The position numbers and the translations under genes are program-made. This document shows positions 26,834 to 34,905 of a stretch of DNA of 59,056 nucleotides, one piece after another (position 1 is the first letter of the stretch; each line of letters begins with the position of its first letter). Below the pieces are notes generated by a model, which saw only the letters and a program-made list of their open reading frames with translations, ran no database searches and was not told the origin of the DNA. Source of the DNA: Candidatus Zipacnadia bacterium (GTDB taxonomy: Bacteria; Armatimonadota; Zipacnadia; Zipacnadales; UBA5352); the NCBI GenBank assembly GCA_029821635.1, contig JALGSW010000024.1, positions 1-59,056 on the forward strand, written 5' to 3'.

Positions 26834-27337
26834 CTACTCGCGCATCATGACCGAGGCGGCGGTGAGGTCCACGTCACCGTTCTCGTCGGCGCCGAGCACA
26901 CTGCTCATCATGCCCGGAACGAGCAGATGATGCTTGTAGTTCAGCCGCACGCGGATTTGCGAGCCTGGGGCGGCGTTGTTCATGGTGCCGTCGGTCCCGA
27001 GGTCGGTCCAGGAGCCCCATGTCTGCGTCTCCTCGTCCCAGGGCCGGTACTGGTACTCGGCAGTCGCGGAGCCCTGCGGAATCGTTGCGAGGCTGGTGGC
27101 GACGCCCTCGTTCATGCGCGCAAGCGTGCCGCCGACCGCCGCAATGCGCGCCGCCTCACGAGCCGCCTGGCCCAGCTCCGCGCGATCCTTGACCATGTAG
27201 CCGATCTCGAGGATCGAGAAGAGCAGGAAGACGATCAGGGGTGCGACCAGAGCAAGCTCCACGGTCACGGCCCCGCGGCGCACGGTGCGCCGGGGACACG
27301 CCTGAGCCCATCTCCTGGTGAACGCCTTCCGTTCCAC
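26834..27337 (-). CDS. TadE-like pseudopilin/pilus assembly protein
   Basis: 167 residues with a GTG start at 27337 (GGAGG 9 bases upstream). The TadE motif is clear: RRGAVTVELALVAPLIVFLL with the conserved Glu after the processing region, then the helix and GQAAREAARIAAVGG. TadE proteins are minor pseudopilins of the Flp/Tad pilus, cleaved by a prepilin peptidase at the inner membrane. No other tad genes are adjacent; an Flp pilin gene lies 16 kb away (43289-43465). Confidence 0.87.
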   Translation of the reverse strand: MERKAFTRRWAQACPRRTVRRGAVTVELALVAPLIVFLLFSILEIGYMVKDRAELGQAAREAARIAAVGGTLARMNEGVATSLATIPQGSATAEYQYRPWDEETQTWGSWTDLGTDGTMNNAAPGSQIRVRLNYKHHLLVPGMMSSVLGADENGDVDLTAASVMMRE

Positions 27338-27418
27338 GACCGGTCACCTCCGTACGACCCTGGTACTCCAGCACGTCGAGTGCCAATGCGCCCGCAGGTT
27401 CTCCTCACAGGCGCGGTC

Positions 27419-27424
27419 ATTATA
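27419..27424 (-). promoter_or_regulatory. Perfect -10 box upstream of tadE
   Basis: TATAAT on the minus strand, about 80 bases upstream of the tadE GTG. No good -35 lies at 17 bases, so a helper regulator or a weak promoter is possible. Confidence 0.4.
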
Positions 27425-27476
27425 CCCGACGTTCCCCCGGCCTAACTGTCCCTCTGTAAATCTCCAAGGATCGCTC

Positions 27477-28550
27477 TCAGATGCCCAGGAAGCCCTCGTG
27501 GAAGAGAACAGGCTCATAGCCGTTCTCCGTGACCCAGTGGATCATCGTGTCTAGTCTATCGGCATGATCGGGCAGGTAGTTTGAGTAGAAAGGCCAGAAG
27601 TACTGTTCGTGCGTGAAGAGGTCCATGATCTCCGCGCGGCGGAAGTCGGCCGCGATCTCCTCCAGTTGCGGCTCGATCTCATCGAGCGGCACGCGGTTGC
27701 CGCACAGGTCGATGTTGCTGAAGACCAGGCCGGTCTCGAAGTCCTTGAGCGCCTCATTGCGCGCGATCCACTCGCAGCGGTCGTCGTCCTGCCAGTAGTG
27801 CACATCGTGGCCGAAGGACGAGCGCCGGAAGCTCCCCGACAGCACCCGCACCCCATGCTCTGCCAGCGCCGGGAGCGCCTGCGGCAGCACCATGCCCCAG
27901 TGAATGACCGTCGGCGCGGACAGTGTCTGCTCGCCCGCGAAGCGCCGGATCTGCTCCTCGACGGTCTCGATGTCGCTGATGAGCTTCTGCGGCGACGCGT
28001 ACTGGTAGGGGCGGTTAGGGAGGTTCGCGTACGCGTGGCAGGAGAGCGCGAGCCAGTCGGCGTTGTCCTCGAACTCACCGCGGTAGTCTTCGGGGAAACT
28101 GTGAAGCTGCCAGCCATCGTCGGTCTCGTAGTAGATGTTGAGCACGAACTTCGCGCCGTAGCGGTCATTGAAGTCTTTGAGCATGCGCATGTAGAAGCAG
28201 TCGAAGAGCGAGTCGTAGCGCTCGGTGGCGACGTCGCGCAGCCAGAAGCTGTTGTCGTCGATGCTGAAGCGGTAGCGCTTGCGCGAGTCTCGGTCCCAGA
28301 CGACGCGCACGGTGTGCTCCAGACGCCCGAGTGTGCCGTCGCAGACGGCCGTGATGTCCTGCTCGAGCTCGGTGAGGGTGATGACGGCCTCGAAGCGCTG
28401 GCCTTCGCGCTCGGCCTCGACGCGGTTGACGAGCACGCGGCGCTCAAGCGGCGCCTCGCCGACGACGGCGACCGTCAGGCCCTCCTCGTCCTGCACGCCG
28501 TGGCGATGGTTGAGCACGGCCCCGTGGAACGGCTCGTGGATGCGGAGCAT
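27477..28550 (-). CDS. Polysaccharide-deacetylase-like (beta/alpha) protein
   Basis: 357 residues from ATG 28550 (AGGAGG 10 bases upstream). The N-terminal ~110 residues are beta-rich and resemble a carbohydrate- or substrate-binding domain. From YRFSIDDNSFWLRD on, the layout resembles the NodB/CE4 barrel: a paired Asp motif (DDN), then LALSCHAYAN with a histidine, TVIHWGMVLPQALPALAEHG, and LFTHEQYFWPFYSNY. CE4 enzymes use an Asp and two His to hold a metal for N- or O-deacetylation. The substitutions make the activity uncertain. No signal peptide. It is followed by the BNR gene's repeats upstream. Confidence 0.65.
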   Translation of the reverse strand: MLRIHEPFHGAVLNHRHGVQDEEGLTVAVVGEAPLERRVLVNRVEAEREGQRFEAVITLTELEQDITAVCDGTLGRLEHTVRVVWDRDSRKRYRFSIDDNSFWLRDVATERYDSLFDCFYMRMLKDFNDRYGAKFVLNIYYETDDGWQLHSFPEDYRGEFEDNADWLALSCHAYANLPNRPYQYASPQKLISDIETVEEQIRRFAGEQTLSAPTVIHWGMVLPQALPALAEHGVRVLSGSFRRSSFGHDVHYWQDDDRCEWIARNEALKDFETGLVFSNIDLCGNRVPLDEIEPQLEEIAADFRRAEIMDLFTHEQYFWPFYSNYLPDHADRLDTMIHWVTENGYEPVLFHEGFLGI

Positions 28551-28624
28551 GTGAAGGAAGCCTCCTGGGTGAGCGGTGGGAACTGGCGATGGGCAATTGG
28601 GCACTTCGGGTGACTGACGGCGTT

Positions 28625-28741
28625 GGCAGGCAGGATGCCTGCCCCACAGTGAGTTGATGGTGCCCGCATCTGTTTCAGGCAGAGCGCCTGCCCCACAGTG
28701 AATCAATTGTACTTCCATGTGGCGCAGGCTTCCAGCCTGCG
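28625..28741. repeat. Cluster of three short palindromes
   Basis: Three hairpins in a row: GGCAGGCA/TGCCTGCC (28625-28643), CAGGC/GCCTG (about 28676-28690) and GCAGGCT-tcc-AGCCTGC (28723-28741). The first two are followed by the same flank CCCCACAGTGA. They fill the whole gap between the BNR and deacetylase-like genes. Confidence 0.75.
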
Positions 28742-28753
28742 AGACCTCTCAGC

Positions 28754-29887
28754 TCACAGTAGCTCACGCCAGCGCTCGATGCGATGGAACGTGATGCGAT
28801 TCGCGTCGTGGAAGTTGTGCGCGCCTCGGTAGGCGGTCCGGACCGCAGCGATGACGTCCTCGCCGTCGAACTGCCAGTCCGGATACTGGAAGCCGGTGAG
28901 GCGCAGCGACTCCTCCCACGGATGCGCCAGGTCGTCGCGCAGGATCGTGCGCAGGTGGCGCCACTCGCGCAGATCCTCCGACGCGTGCAGCGAGAGCACG
29001 TTGCGCTGCGTCGCCCGTGACGGATCGGTGTTGTTGTTGCTCAGCGTCAGGTAGATGCCGGTCGCGGGATCGCGGCGGATCGTGAACTTGGTCATGCCGC
29101 CCGGCAGCCGGATGAAGCCGTCCTCGGCGTCGAACGCGATACGCGCGCCGCCGTCCTCGACCGTGACCACCGCCGCCAGATCGACCGCGGGGGTCGAGTT
29201 CACCCGGAGGATGTTCAGCAGACGCTCGTCAGGCGCCTGCACCACGTTGCCCTCAAGCCAGCCGGGGCGTTCTGCGCGCCACTGCGGCGGCGCCCACGCC
29301 GGGTCGAAGGGCACGCGGTTGCTCATCGCCCACGAGGCCGCGCTGAGCAGGTCGGCGCCCGCGTCCGCCGAGATCACGAGCGACTGGAAGCCGCTTCCCC
29401 ACACGCACGGGTCGCAGTCCTCGAAGGCGCGGTACAGGCGGCCATCCGCCTCCAGCACCGGGACGGGCGCGCAGTGGAAGTTCGGCGGCTCGCGGCGTAC
29501 GCCTCCCTCGACGAGCAGGCCCGTCTCTGCGTCGCCGGGGTGCGTCCAGGTGTCGCCGCCATCGTCGGAGCGGCGGATCACGATCGAACCGTACTGCTGC
29601 GAGCAGCCGAGCAGGTACAGCGCGCCACGATGCACGAAGAGGCTGCTCCAGAACGCTCCGGCGATGAGCGTGATGCGCTGCCATGAGCGGCCGTCGTCGG
29701 GCGAGCGGTAGACAGCGGAGAGGTGCTCCTCGTCTTCGTGGTTGCGCGGGCAGCCGCGGCCGAAGTAGTCGTGGGTGGCGACGATCTCCCCGCCATGCGG
29801 ACCCTCAGCGGGCAGGCGCACGAGGCTCGGACTGCCGAGGTAGGAGCGGGTTGCGGCGTCCTGGAAGGCGATCTGCGTGAGGTCCAT
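28754..29887 (-). CDS. BNR-repeat/sialidase-like beta-propeller protein
   Basis: 377 residues. Asp-box motifs (S-x-D-x-G-x-x-W) appear in YRSPDDGRSWQRI and RRSDDGGDTWTHPG, with weaker copies later (ISADAGADLLSAASW). An N-terminal arginine segment (SLVRLPAEGPHGGEIVATHD) suits the sialidase fold. Many such proteins in carbohydrate-degrading bacteria are exo-sialidases or related glycosidases, but catalytic Arg/Tyr/Glu residues cannot be assigned by eye. No signal peptide is seen. The ATG at 29887 lacks a strong ribosome site. Confidence 0.78.
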   Translation of the reverse strand: MDLTQIAFQDAATRSYLGSPSLVRLPAEGPHGGEIVATHDYFGRGCPRNHEDEEHLSAVYRSPDDGRSWQRITLIAGAFWSSLFVHRGALYLLGCSQQYGSIVIRRSDDGGDTWTHPGDAETGLLVEGGVRREPPNFHCAPVPVLEADGRLYRAFEDCDPCVWGSGFQSLVISADAGADLLSAASWAMSNRVPFDPAWAPPQWRAERPGWLEGNVVQAPDERLLNILRVNSTPAVDLAAVVTVEDGGARIAFDAEDGFIRLPGGMTKFTIRRDPATGIYLTLSNNNTDPSRATQRNVLSLHASEDLREWRHLRTILRDDLAHPWEESLRLTGFQYPDWQFDGEDVIAAVRTAYRGAHNFHDANRITFHRIERWRELL

Positions 29888-29985
29888 GGGCGAGGGGTTC
29901 GATGCAGAGTAGGCGAATCCCTCGCAAGGCGAAGGGATGAGTGAAAAGTGGAACGGCTCGCGGGACGATCAAAGCCCTGCGTGGC

Positions 29986-30003
29986 GCAGGCTTTCCAGCC
30001 TGC
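29986..30003. repeat. Short palindrome GCAGGCT-ttcc-AGCCTGC
   Basis: A perfect 7-bp stem with TTCC loop, preceded by GTGGC. It has the same stem as the copy at 28723-28741, with one more T in the loop. It lies in the 443-base gap 29888-30330, where I see no gene. Confidence 0.7.
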
Positions 30004-30034
30004 GGAGGGATCAACGGGAACCGATCACCGTAGG

Positions 30035-30243
30035 TCGTACGGAGGGGCTGCTTTTCCCGACGCCGCCCCCGGCGGCGGGAAAAGTGACGCCCGAGTGTTG
30101 TCTGCGAGGGCGGCAGCTTCCTTGCCAGCCCGTCGTTCTGCGAAAGGCAAACGGCGGGCGGGCAGGGAAGCTTCGGCGCCTGGCGGCGCCTCACCCTCGC
30201 GCGGCAAACGACGCAGCGCGAGGGCCGCCCCTGCTTAACGACA
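30035..30243. repeat. Cloverleaf-like multi-hairpin element, copy H
   Basis: The outer ends GTCGTACGGAGGGGC and GCCCCTGCTTAACGAC are imperfect inverted repeats. Inside lie three hairpins: CTTTTCCC/GGGAAAAG enclosing GCCGCC/GGCGGC (30051-30084), a ~23-bp imperfect stem (30115-30137 with 30150-30172), and CCCTCGCGC/GCGCGAGGG (30194-30224). The outer ends match those of copy B. It occupies most of the non-coding gap before the DUF456 gene. Confidence 0.75.
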
Positions 30244-30330
30244 TTCGCCAGCGCGAAGCCGTCCGATATGTCAAATTGATGCTTGACCATCCGCCTGTTT
30301 CCGGAATACGAGTGGAAAGCCTGTCCTACT

Positions 30331-31197
30331 TCAGAACAGCTCTCCCCACGTGCTGAGGAGCACGATGGCCGCCATGACCGCTGCGAGGAGGGCCTTCGCG
30401 AACGAGCCCGCGAGGCGTCCGAGCATCGCACCCCAGCCCGCCGTCTTCGCCTCCTCAGGCGTCTTCCCGCGGCGCAGTTCGTAGTAGTAGCCGCCGAGGA
30501 AGCCGCCCGTCAAGCCGAGACCGATTGGGGGCACGATCGAGAGGATGACCCAGCCGACCGGGCCGGCGAGGGCGCCGATTGTGGCCAGCAGCGGCGCCAG
30601 CAGGCCGCCGAGCATCGCCCCCGTGAAGCCGCCCACCATTGTCCAGATACCCGTGCTGTTCGACGCACCGCTCTGCTTCACGCCCGCAAAGGACAATAGA
30701 TGCTCCGCCGTCTCGCCACCGACCGCGATCACCAGCAGGATCAGCAGCACCCACCACGGTGGCGCGGCCCAGCCGTGGAAAGCCGCGAAGACTATCGCAT
30801 CTGCCAGCACCAGCAGCCCGCCGGGCATGCCCAGCAGACTCCCGGCGACCGCCGCGGGGAGGACCAGCACGAAGAGCAGCTTCGCGAGGAAGACGCCGAC
30901 CGCCCGCAGGCCACCGGCGATGCGCGCTACGGCGCTCGGCGGCTCGACGCGCCCGTCCTCAGGCAGCACAGGCTCCTCGATCGTCGGTGGCGCGGGGGCC
31001 TCGGTGGCAGGCTCTTCCTCAACCGGCTCCTCGGCAGGTTGCTCGATCGAGGTGTTGCCGATGATCGGGACTTCATCGACGTTGACCTCAGCCGCGGGCG
31101 TCTCGGCCGGATCGGGGCCGCAACCGGATACCAGTGCGACGAGTACGATTGTGAGCACCAGCAGCGTCAGGTCTGCCGCTCTGATCCTCGCGGACAT
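30331..31197 (-). CDS. DUF456 membrane protein with lipoprotein-like N-terminus
   Basis: 288 residues. The N-terminus LTLLVLTIVLVALVSGCGPD has a lipobox (VSGC), so the protein may be lipid-anchored. A Glu/Pro/Ala-rich linker follows (about residues 30-85). Hydrophobic helices then lead into the DUF456 pattern: GMPGGLLVLADAIVFAAFHG, VGGETAEHLLSFAGVKQSGA and GGYYYELRRGKTPEEAKTAG. The family's function is unknown. The start at 31197 has GGAGG 9 bases upstream and lies 36 bases after the wall-hydrolase stop, so the two genes form an operon. Confidence 0.82.
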   Translation of the reverse strand: MSARIRAADLTLLVLTIVLVALVSGCGPDPAETPAAEVNVDEVPIIGNTSIEQPAEEPVEEEPATEAPAPPTIEEPVLPEDGRVEPPSAVARIAGGLRAVGVFLAKLLFVLVLPAAVAGSLLGMPGGLLVLADAIVFAAFHGWAAPPWWVLLILLVIAVGGETAEHLLSFAGVKQSGASNSTGIWTMVGGFTGAMLGGLLAPLLATIGALAGPVGWVILSIVPPIGLGLTGGFLGGYYYELRRGKTPEEAKTAGWGAMLGRLAGSFAKALLAAVMAAIVLLSTWGELF

Positions 31198-31233
31198 GGG
31201 GCGGGGCCTCCGAGAGAGTGCGATTCACTCGTG

Positions 31234-33387
31234 CTAGTGCATCCGGCGCGCACCGGCGTAGCGCGAGCCGTAGTAGCCTGAATCCAGGTCGCTGATCTTC
31301 ACATCGCTGCGGCTGTTGGCCGCGTGGATGAACTGATTGCCGCCGATGTAGATGCCAACGTGCGAGATGCCTGCACGGTAGGTGTTGCGGAAGAACACCA
31401 CGTCGCCGATCTGCATGTCATTGCGTGAGATGGGCGTGCCCTGCGTGAACTGCGTGCGGCTCGAGCGCGACAGGCTCACGCCGTGCTTGCCGAGGACGTA
31501 GGACACGAAGCCTGAGCAGTCGAAGCCCGAGGGGCTGGAGCCGCCGCGCACGTAGGGGCAGCCGAGGTACTGCCTCGCGGTCGCTACGACGGCCTGGCCG
31601 AAGCTCGATGGCGCAGACGGGGCGGACGGCCTGCCCTCGCCCTGGCGCACGCGGCGCTGGGCGCGGGTGTCGAGCAGCCAGCTCGCCATGTACCCGGTCT
31701 TCCCGTTGTCGAGCACGACCTTGTACCAGTCGCCCTGGCGGTCGAGGATGATGACCTCGGTGCCCAGTACGGCCTCGGCGATTTCATCGTGGTCGGTGCC
31801 CGGCCCGGAGCGCAGGTTCACCTCCGGCCGCGCGACCCACGCGGTGCGCACGCCGACTTCCTGGTCGCCCTCGGTGGCCGTCGGGTCCTGCCCCGGACCC
31901 TTGAAGTTCATCACCCAGCCGGCGACCCAGCCGATGTTCCCGTCCGGGTCCTTGATCTTGCACCAGTGCCCGTTGAGCTCCAGCACCTGCACCTTCGTCC
32001 CCTGGCCGATCTTCATCTTCACGCCATGGTCGGTGCCGGGGCCGTAGCGCACGTTGACGAGGTCCTCGGCGATCCACGCGGTCAGGTCATCGACCGTGCG
32101 GCTCGGACCGGGAGTCGGAGTCGGGGTGCTCGGCGTGGACGGAGTCGTCGCGGTCCCGGTGCTCCCACCGGGGAGCTTCACGTAGCTGGAGTGGATCCAG
32201 CCATCCTCGCCGCCGTGGACGGTGACCTTGTACCACTCGTCCTGGCGTGCTGTCACGTACAGCGTCTGACCTTCGACCACGAGCGCCTTGATGTGATCGC
32301 TGGTGGATGGGCCCGCGCGCAGGTGCACGCGATCGCCCGCCACGAATGCCTTGGTGGTCGCGGTCTGCTCCGTGTCGCCCTCACCGGCGAGCTTCACGAG
32401 GCTGGAGTGGATCCAGCCGTCGCCGCCGCCGTGAACGGTCGCCTTGTACCAGTCGCCGTTGCGCTCGGTGATGTAGAGCGTCTGGCCCTTGACGACCTTC
32501 GCGCGGATGTTCTCGCTGAGGCTCGGGCCGGAGCGCAGGTGGACGCTGCTCCCGTTCACGAAGCCCTTCATCGTGCCGGACGAGGAGCTGGTAGCGCCTT
32601 CATACTTGAGCAGGTTGGAGTGGACCCAGCCGTCGTTGCCGCCCTGCACGCTGACGCAGAACCATTCGCCGCGCTTCTCCGTGACGAAGACGGTCTGGCC
32701 CTTCTTGAGCGAGGCCTTGACGGAGTAGTTGGTGCCCGGCCCTGAGCGCAGGCGTACGCCGTCGCCATTCACGAATGCCTTGCGATTGTCCACGCTCGAC
32801 GAGCTCTGCGTGTGCGGGCTGGACTGGCTTTCCGCGAGCTTGCGGCCCGCGGCAACGCTGCGCTCGAGCAGATCGTCGCGGACCCAGCCGTAGCCTCCGG
32901 GCGTGCGGCACTTGCTCCAGCCGCGCTGCTGCTTGACGATGTACACCTTCGTGCCGCGCGTGAGCTGGCCGCGCTTATCGTATTGCGTGCCGGGGCCGGA
33001 GCGCACGTTCGTGGTCTCCGGGATGATCCACGCGGGCGGGTGGCTGGAGGATGAGCTCGATGACGAGGCGCCGGCGCCGTCGGCCAGAGCGCGGCCCTTC
33101 TCCGCGGAGAACTGCAGGAGCCACTCGGCGATCCATCCCCAGCGTCCGTCGGGGAGCTTCGCCCAGCACCAATTATCCGCGAAGGCCGTAACGTAGACCT
33201 TCGTGCCCTTCGTGAGCGAGCCGATGTTGTCGCGGTCGGTGCCGGGGCCCGAGCGGACGTTGAGCGATTCGGGAATCACCCACGCGGGGTAGACCTTGCC
33301 GGCGTGTGCCGCGGGAGGGAACAACGCTGTGATGGCGACCAGTGCAGTGATTGCGGTCAGAACGGCAGTCAACCGCGGTGTCTTCAT
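31234..33387 (-). CDS. NlpC/P60 cell-wall endopeptidase with seven SH3b repeats
   Basis: 717 residues. A signal peptide (KTPRLTAVLTAITALVAITA) is followed by seven bacterial SH3 domains, each recognisable by a V-N-[VL]-R-[SAY]-G-P core (NVRSGPGT, RLRSGPGT, HLRSGPSL, HLRAGPST, NVRYGPGT, NLRSGPGT). Serine-rich or threonine/proline-rich linkers separate them. The C-terminal NlpC/P60 domain has catalytic Cys in SGFDCSGFVSYVLG and His in HVGIYIGGNQFIHAAN. It should cleave peptide cross-links in peptidoglycan. The longer start at 33447 would leave only about 8 bases after the predicted transcription start, so 33387 is preferred. Confidence 0.92.
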   Translation of the reverse strand: MKTPRLTAVLTAITALVAITALFPPAAHAGKVYPAWVIPESLNVRSGPGTDRDNIGSLTKGTKVYVTAFADNWCWAKLPDGRWGWIAEWLLQFSAEKGRALADGAGASSSSSSSSHPPAWIIPETTNVRSGPGTQYDKRGQLTRGTKVYIVKQQRGWSKCRTPGGYGWVRDDLLERSVAAGRKLAESQSSPHTQSSSSVDNRKAFVNGDGVRLRSGPGTNYSVKASLKKGQTVFVTEKRGEWFCVSVQGGNDGWVHSNLLKYEGATSSSSGTMKGFVNGSSVHLRSGPSLSENIRAKVVKGQTLYITERNGDWYKATVHGGGDGWIHSSLVKLAGEGDTEQTATTKAFVAGDRVHLRAGPSTSDHIKALVVEGQTLYVTARQDEWYKVTVHGGEDGWIHSSYVKLPGGSTGTATTPSTPSTPTPTPGPSRTVDDLTAWIAEDLVNVRYGPGTDHGVKMKIGQGTKVQVLELNGHWCKIKDPDGNIGWVAGWVMNFKGPGQDPTATEGDQEVGVRTAWVARPEVNLRSGPGTDHDEIAEAVLGTEVIILDRQGDWYKVVLDNGKTGYMASWLLDTRAQRRVRQGEGRPSAPSAPSSFGQAVVATARQYLGCPYVRGGSSPSGFDCSGFVSYVLGKHGVSLSRSSRTQFTQGTPISRNDMQIGDVVFFRNTYRAGISHVGIYIGGNQFIHAANSRSDVKISDLDSGYYGSRYAGARRMH

Positions 33388-33461
33388 AGGGCTTCGTGCC
33401 AGCCTCCCTGCCAGCTCCCCCTGTCCGGAGAGTAGCGGTACGTTCATCTTCCACCCCGGTG

Positions 33462-33490
33462 ATTATAGCGATGCACGAATCCCCGGTCAA
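33462..33490 (-). promoter_or_regulatory. Sigma-70 promoter of the wall-hydrolase operon
   Basis: Minus-strand TTGACC (33485-33490), a 17-base spacer, then a perfect TATAAT (33462-33467). It is divergent from, and 27 bases away from, the arg promoter. Confidence 0.8.
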
Positions 33491-33517
33491 ACCCGCAATT
33501 GCTTCATGGTGCGGATC

Positions 33518-33547
33518 TTGACCGGTCGTCGCGAAATATGGTATAGT
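33518..33547 (+). promoter_or_regulatory. Sigma-70 promoter of the arginine operon
   Basis: TTGACC (33518-33523), 18 bases, TATAGT (33542-33547). Transcription should begin near 33554, giving a ~290-base leader before argC. The leader holds a short ORF and a terminator hairpin. Confidence 0.75.
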
Positions 33548-33592
33548 CGCGGACGCTTGAGTTCAACGACAGGTTCACCCGGAGAAGTAGCG

Positions 33593-33652
33593 ATGCACCC
33601 GACATCCGACCAGTTGTGGCCGGCTCTCTCAGCCCCGCGCGCCAGGCGCTAG
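33593..33652 (+). CDS. Putative arginine leader peptide (19 residues)
   Basis: ATG 33593 to TAG 33650-33652 encodes MHPTSDQLWPALSAPRARR. GGAG lies 8 bases upstream, a good ribosome site, about 35 bases after the predicted transcription start. Three arginine codons (CGC, AGG, CGC) fall within the last four sense codons, just before the stop. A terminator hairpin follows 41 bases later, and arginine biosynthesis genes lie beyond. This is the layout of a ribosome-mediated attenuator, in which stalling at Arg codons when charged tRNA-Arg is scarce would favour read-through. TGTGGCC (33615-33621) can pair with GGCCACA (33652-33658) around the codons. I could not find a convincing antiterminator pairing by eye. 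Confidence 0.6.
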   Translation: MHPTSDQLWPALSAPRARR

Positions 33653-33693
33653 GCCACATTCGGTCGTACACTCACAAGCAAGGCATTTTGCGT

Positions 33694-33726
33694 GCCGCCC
33701 GATGTATGGGGCGGCCGTTTTCGTAT
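33694..33726 (+). terminator. Terminator/attenuator hairpin upstream of argC
   Basis: A 7-bp GC stem GCCGCCC/GGGCGGC with an 8-base loop (33694-33715) is followed by CGTTTTCGTAT. It stands inside the arg leader, 120 bases before argC, so it can only regulate that operon. Confidence 0.7.
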
Positions 33727-33808
33727 CTGGTAGGGCAAGGGCATGGGGGATGGGGCATGGGGACGGCGCCGTGACCCGCAAGTGGCGGTGTTAGCCGTTC
33801 GCTGTTAG

Positions 33809-33832
33809 CTGGCAACTGGCAACTGGCAACTG
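33809..33832 (+). repeat. Heptamer tandem repeat CTGGCAA
   Basis: CTGGCAA repeated 3.4 times, ending 14 bases before argC and abutting its ribosome site GAGGAG. The preceding bases (TTAGCCGTTCGCTGTTAG) also look repetitive. Related heptamers occur at 42627, 49266 and 56095. Confidence 0.8.
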
Positions 33833-33846
33833 AGGAGTGCTCTGAT

Positions 33847-34878
33847 ATGACGAAGGCAGCGGTCTTTGGCGCGACAGGATACGGGGGCGTCGAGCTTGTG
33901 CGCCTTCTGCTGGATCACCCTGACGTCGAGCTCACATGGCTCGGCGGGCACAGCACGGTCGGCGAGAACATCGCCGAGTTCTACCAACACCTCAATGGCG
34001 CGATCGACATGAAGGTGCGGGAGATCGACGTGCCCGCCGCCGCGGAGGTCGCCGATATCATGTTCTTCGCCCTCCCGCACGCGGTGGGCGCTGAACTCGT
34101 CGGGCAGGCGCTGGAGCTCGGCAAGAAGGTCATCGATTTCTCCGCCGATTGCCGGCTCAAGTCCGTGGCGACCTACGAGCAGTACTACGAGATCCACCCG
34201 CGGCCGGATCTTCTGGAGCAGGCCGTTTACGGGCTGCCCGAGCTGCATCGCGACGAGATCGTGGCGACGCAGCTTACGGCCGTGCCGGGCTGCTACCCGA
34301 CCAGCGCGATCCTCGGACTGGCGCCCGCGGTGGCCGCGGGCCTGATTGAGCCGAACGTGATCGTGGACAGCAAGTCCGGCGTGTCGGGCGCGGGCCGCAA
34401 GCTCAGCCTCACCACGCACTACACCGAGTGCAACGAGTCGGTGGCCGCGTACAAGATCGCGCAGCACCGGCACTCGCCGGAAATCGTGCAGGAGCTTTCC
34501 GGCCTCGGTGCGGAGATGACCGTCACGTTCACGCCGCACTTGATCCCGATGAACCGTGGGATCCTGAGCACCAGCTACGGGACGCTCACGCGCGAGGTCT
34601 CGGTTGCGGAGGCCGTTGCGCTCTACCGCGACTTCTACGCCGGCGAGCCGTTCGTGCGCGTGCTTGACGAGGGCGTGCTGCCCGCGACGAAGCGTGTGAG
34701 CGGCACGAACTTCTGCGACATGGGGCTGGCGGTGGATGCGAACGCCGGGCGCCTGATCGCGGTCTCGGCGATCGACAACCTTATCAAGGGCCTCTCCGGC
34801 GCCGCCGTGCAGTGCATGAACCTGATGATCGGCGCGGAGGAGACGACCGGGCTGACGCGGTACGCGTACTGGCCGTGA
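33847..34878 (+). CDS. argC: N-acetyl-gamma-glutamyl-phosphate reductase
   Basis: 343 residues. It reduces N-acetylglutamyl-phosphate to the semialdehyde with NADPH, the third step of arginine synthesis. The nucleotide loop is AVFGATGYGGVELVRLL. The catalytic cysteine is in AVPGCYPTSAILGLAP. VDSKSGVSGAGRK and TFTPHLIPMNRGILST are family motifs. The start has GAGGAG about 9 bases upstream. First gene of argC-argJ-argB-argD. Confidence 0.97.
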   Translation: MTKAAVFGATGYGGVELVRLLLDHPDVELTWLGGHSTVGENIAEFYQHLNGAIDMKVREIDVPAAAEVADIMFFALPHAVGAELVGQALELGKKVIDFSADCRLKSVATYEQYYEIHPRPDLLEQAVYGLPELHRDEIVATQLTAVPGCYPTSAILGLAPAVAAGLIEPNVIVDSKSGVSGAGRKLSLTTHYTECNESVAAYKIAQHRHSPEIVQELSGLGAEMTVTFTPHLIPMNRGILSTSYGTLTREVSVAEAVALYRDFYAGEPFVRVLDEGVLPATKRVSGTNFCDMGLAVDANAGRLIAVSAIDNLIKGLSGAAVQCMNLMIGAEETTGLTRYAYWP

Positions 34879-34885
34879 TGAGTAG

Positions 34886-34905
34886 GACAGGCTTTCCAGC
34901 CTGTC
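34886..34905. repeat. Short palindrome between argC and argJ
   Basis: GACAGGCT-ttcc-AGCCTGTC, an 8-bp perfect stem preceded by GTAG. It has the same loop as other copies but a different outer stem, which keeps pairing intact. Confidence 0.75.

Noticed and set aside
29805..30431. 208-codon minus-strand gene in the gap upstream of the DUF456 gene
   Set aside because: It runs through structured repeats and both neighbouring genes' ends, and its composition is not protein-like.
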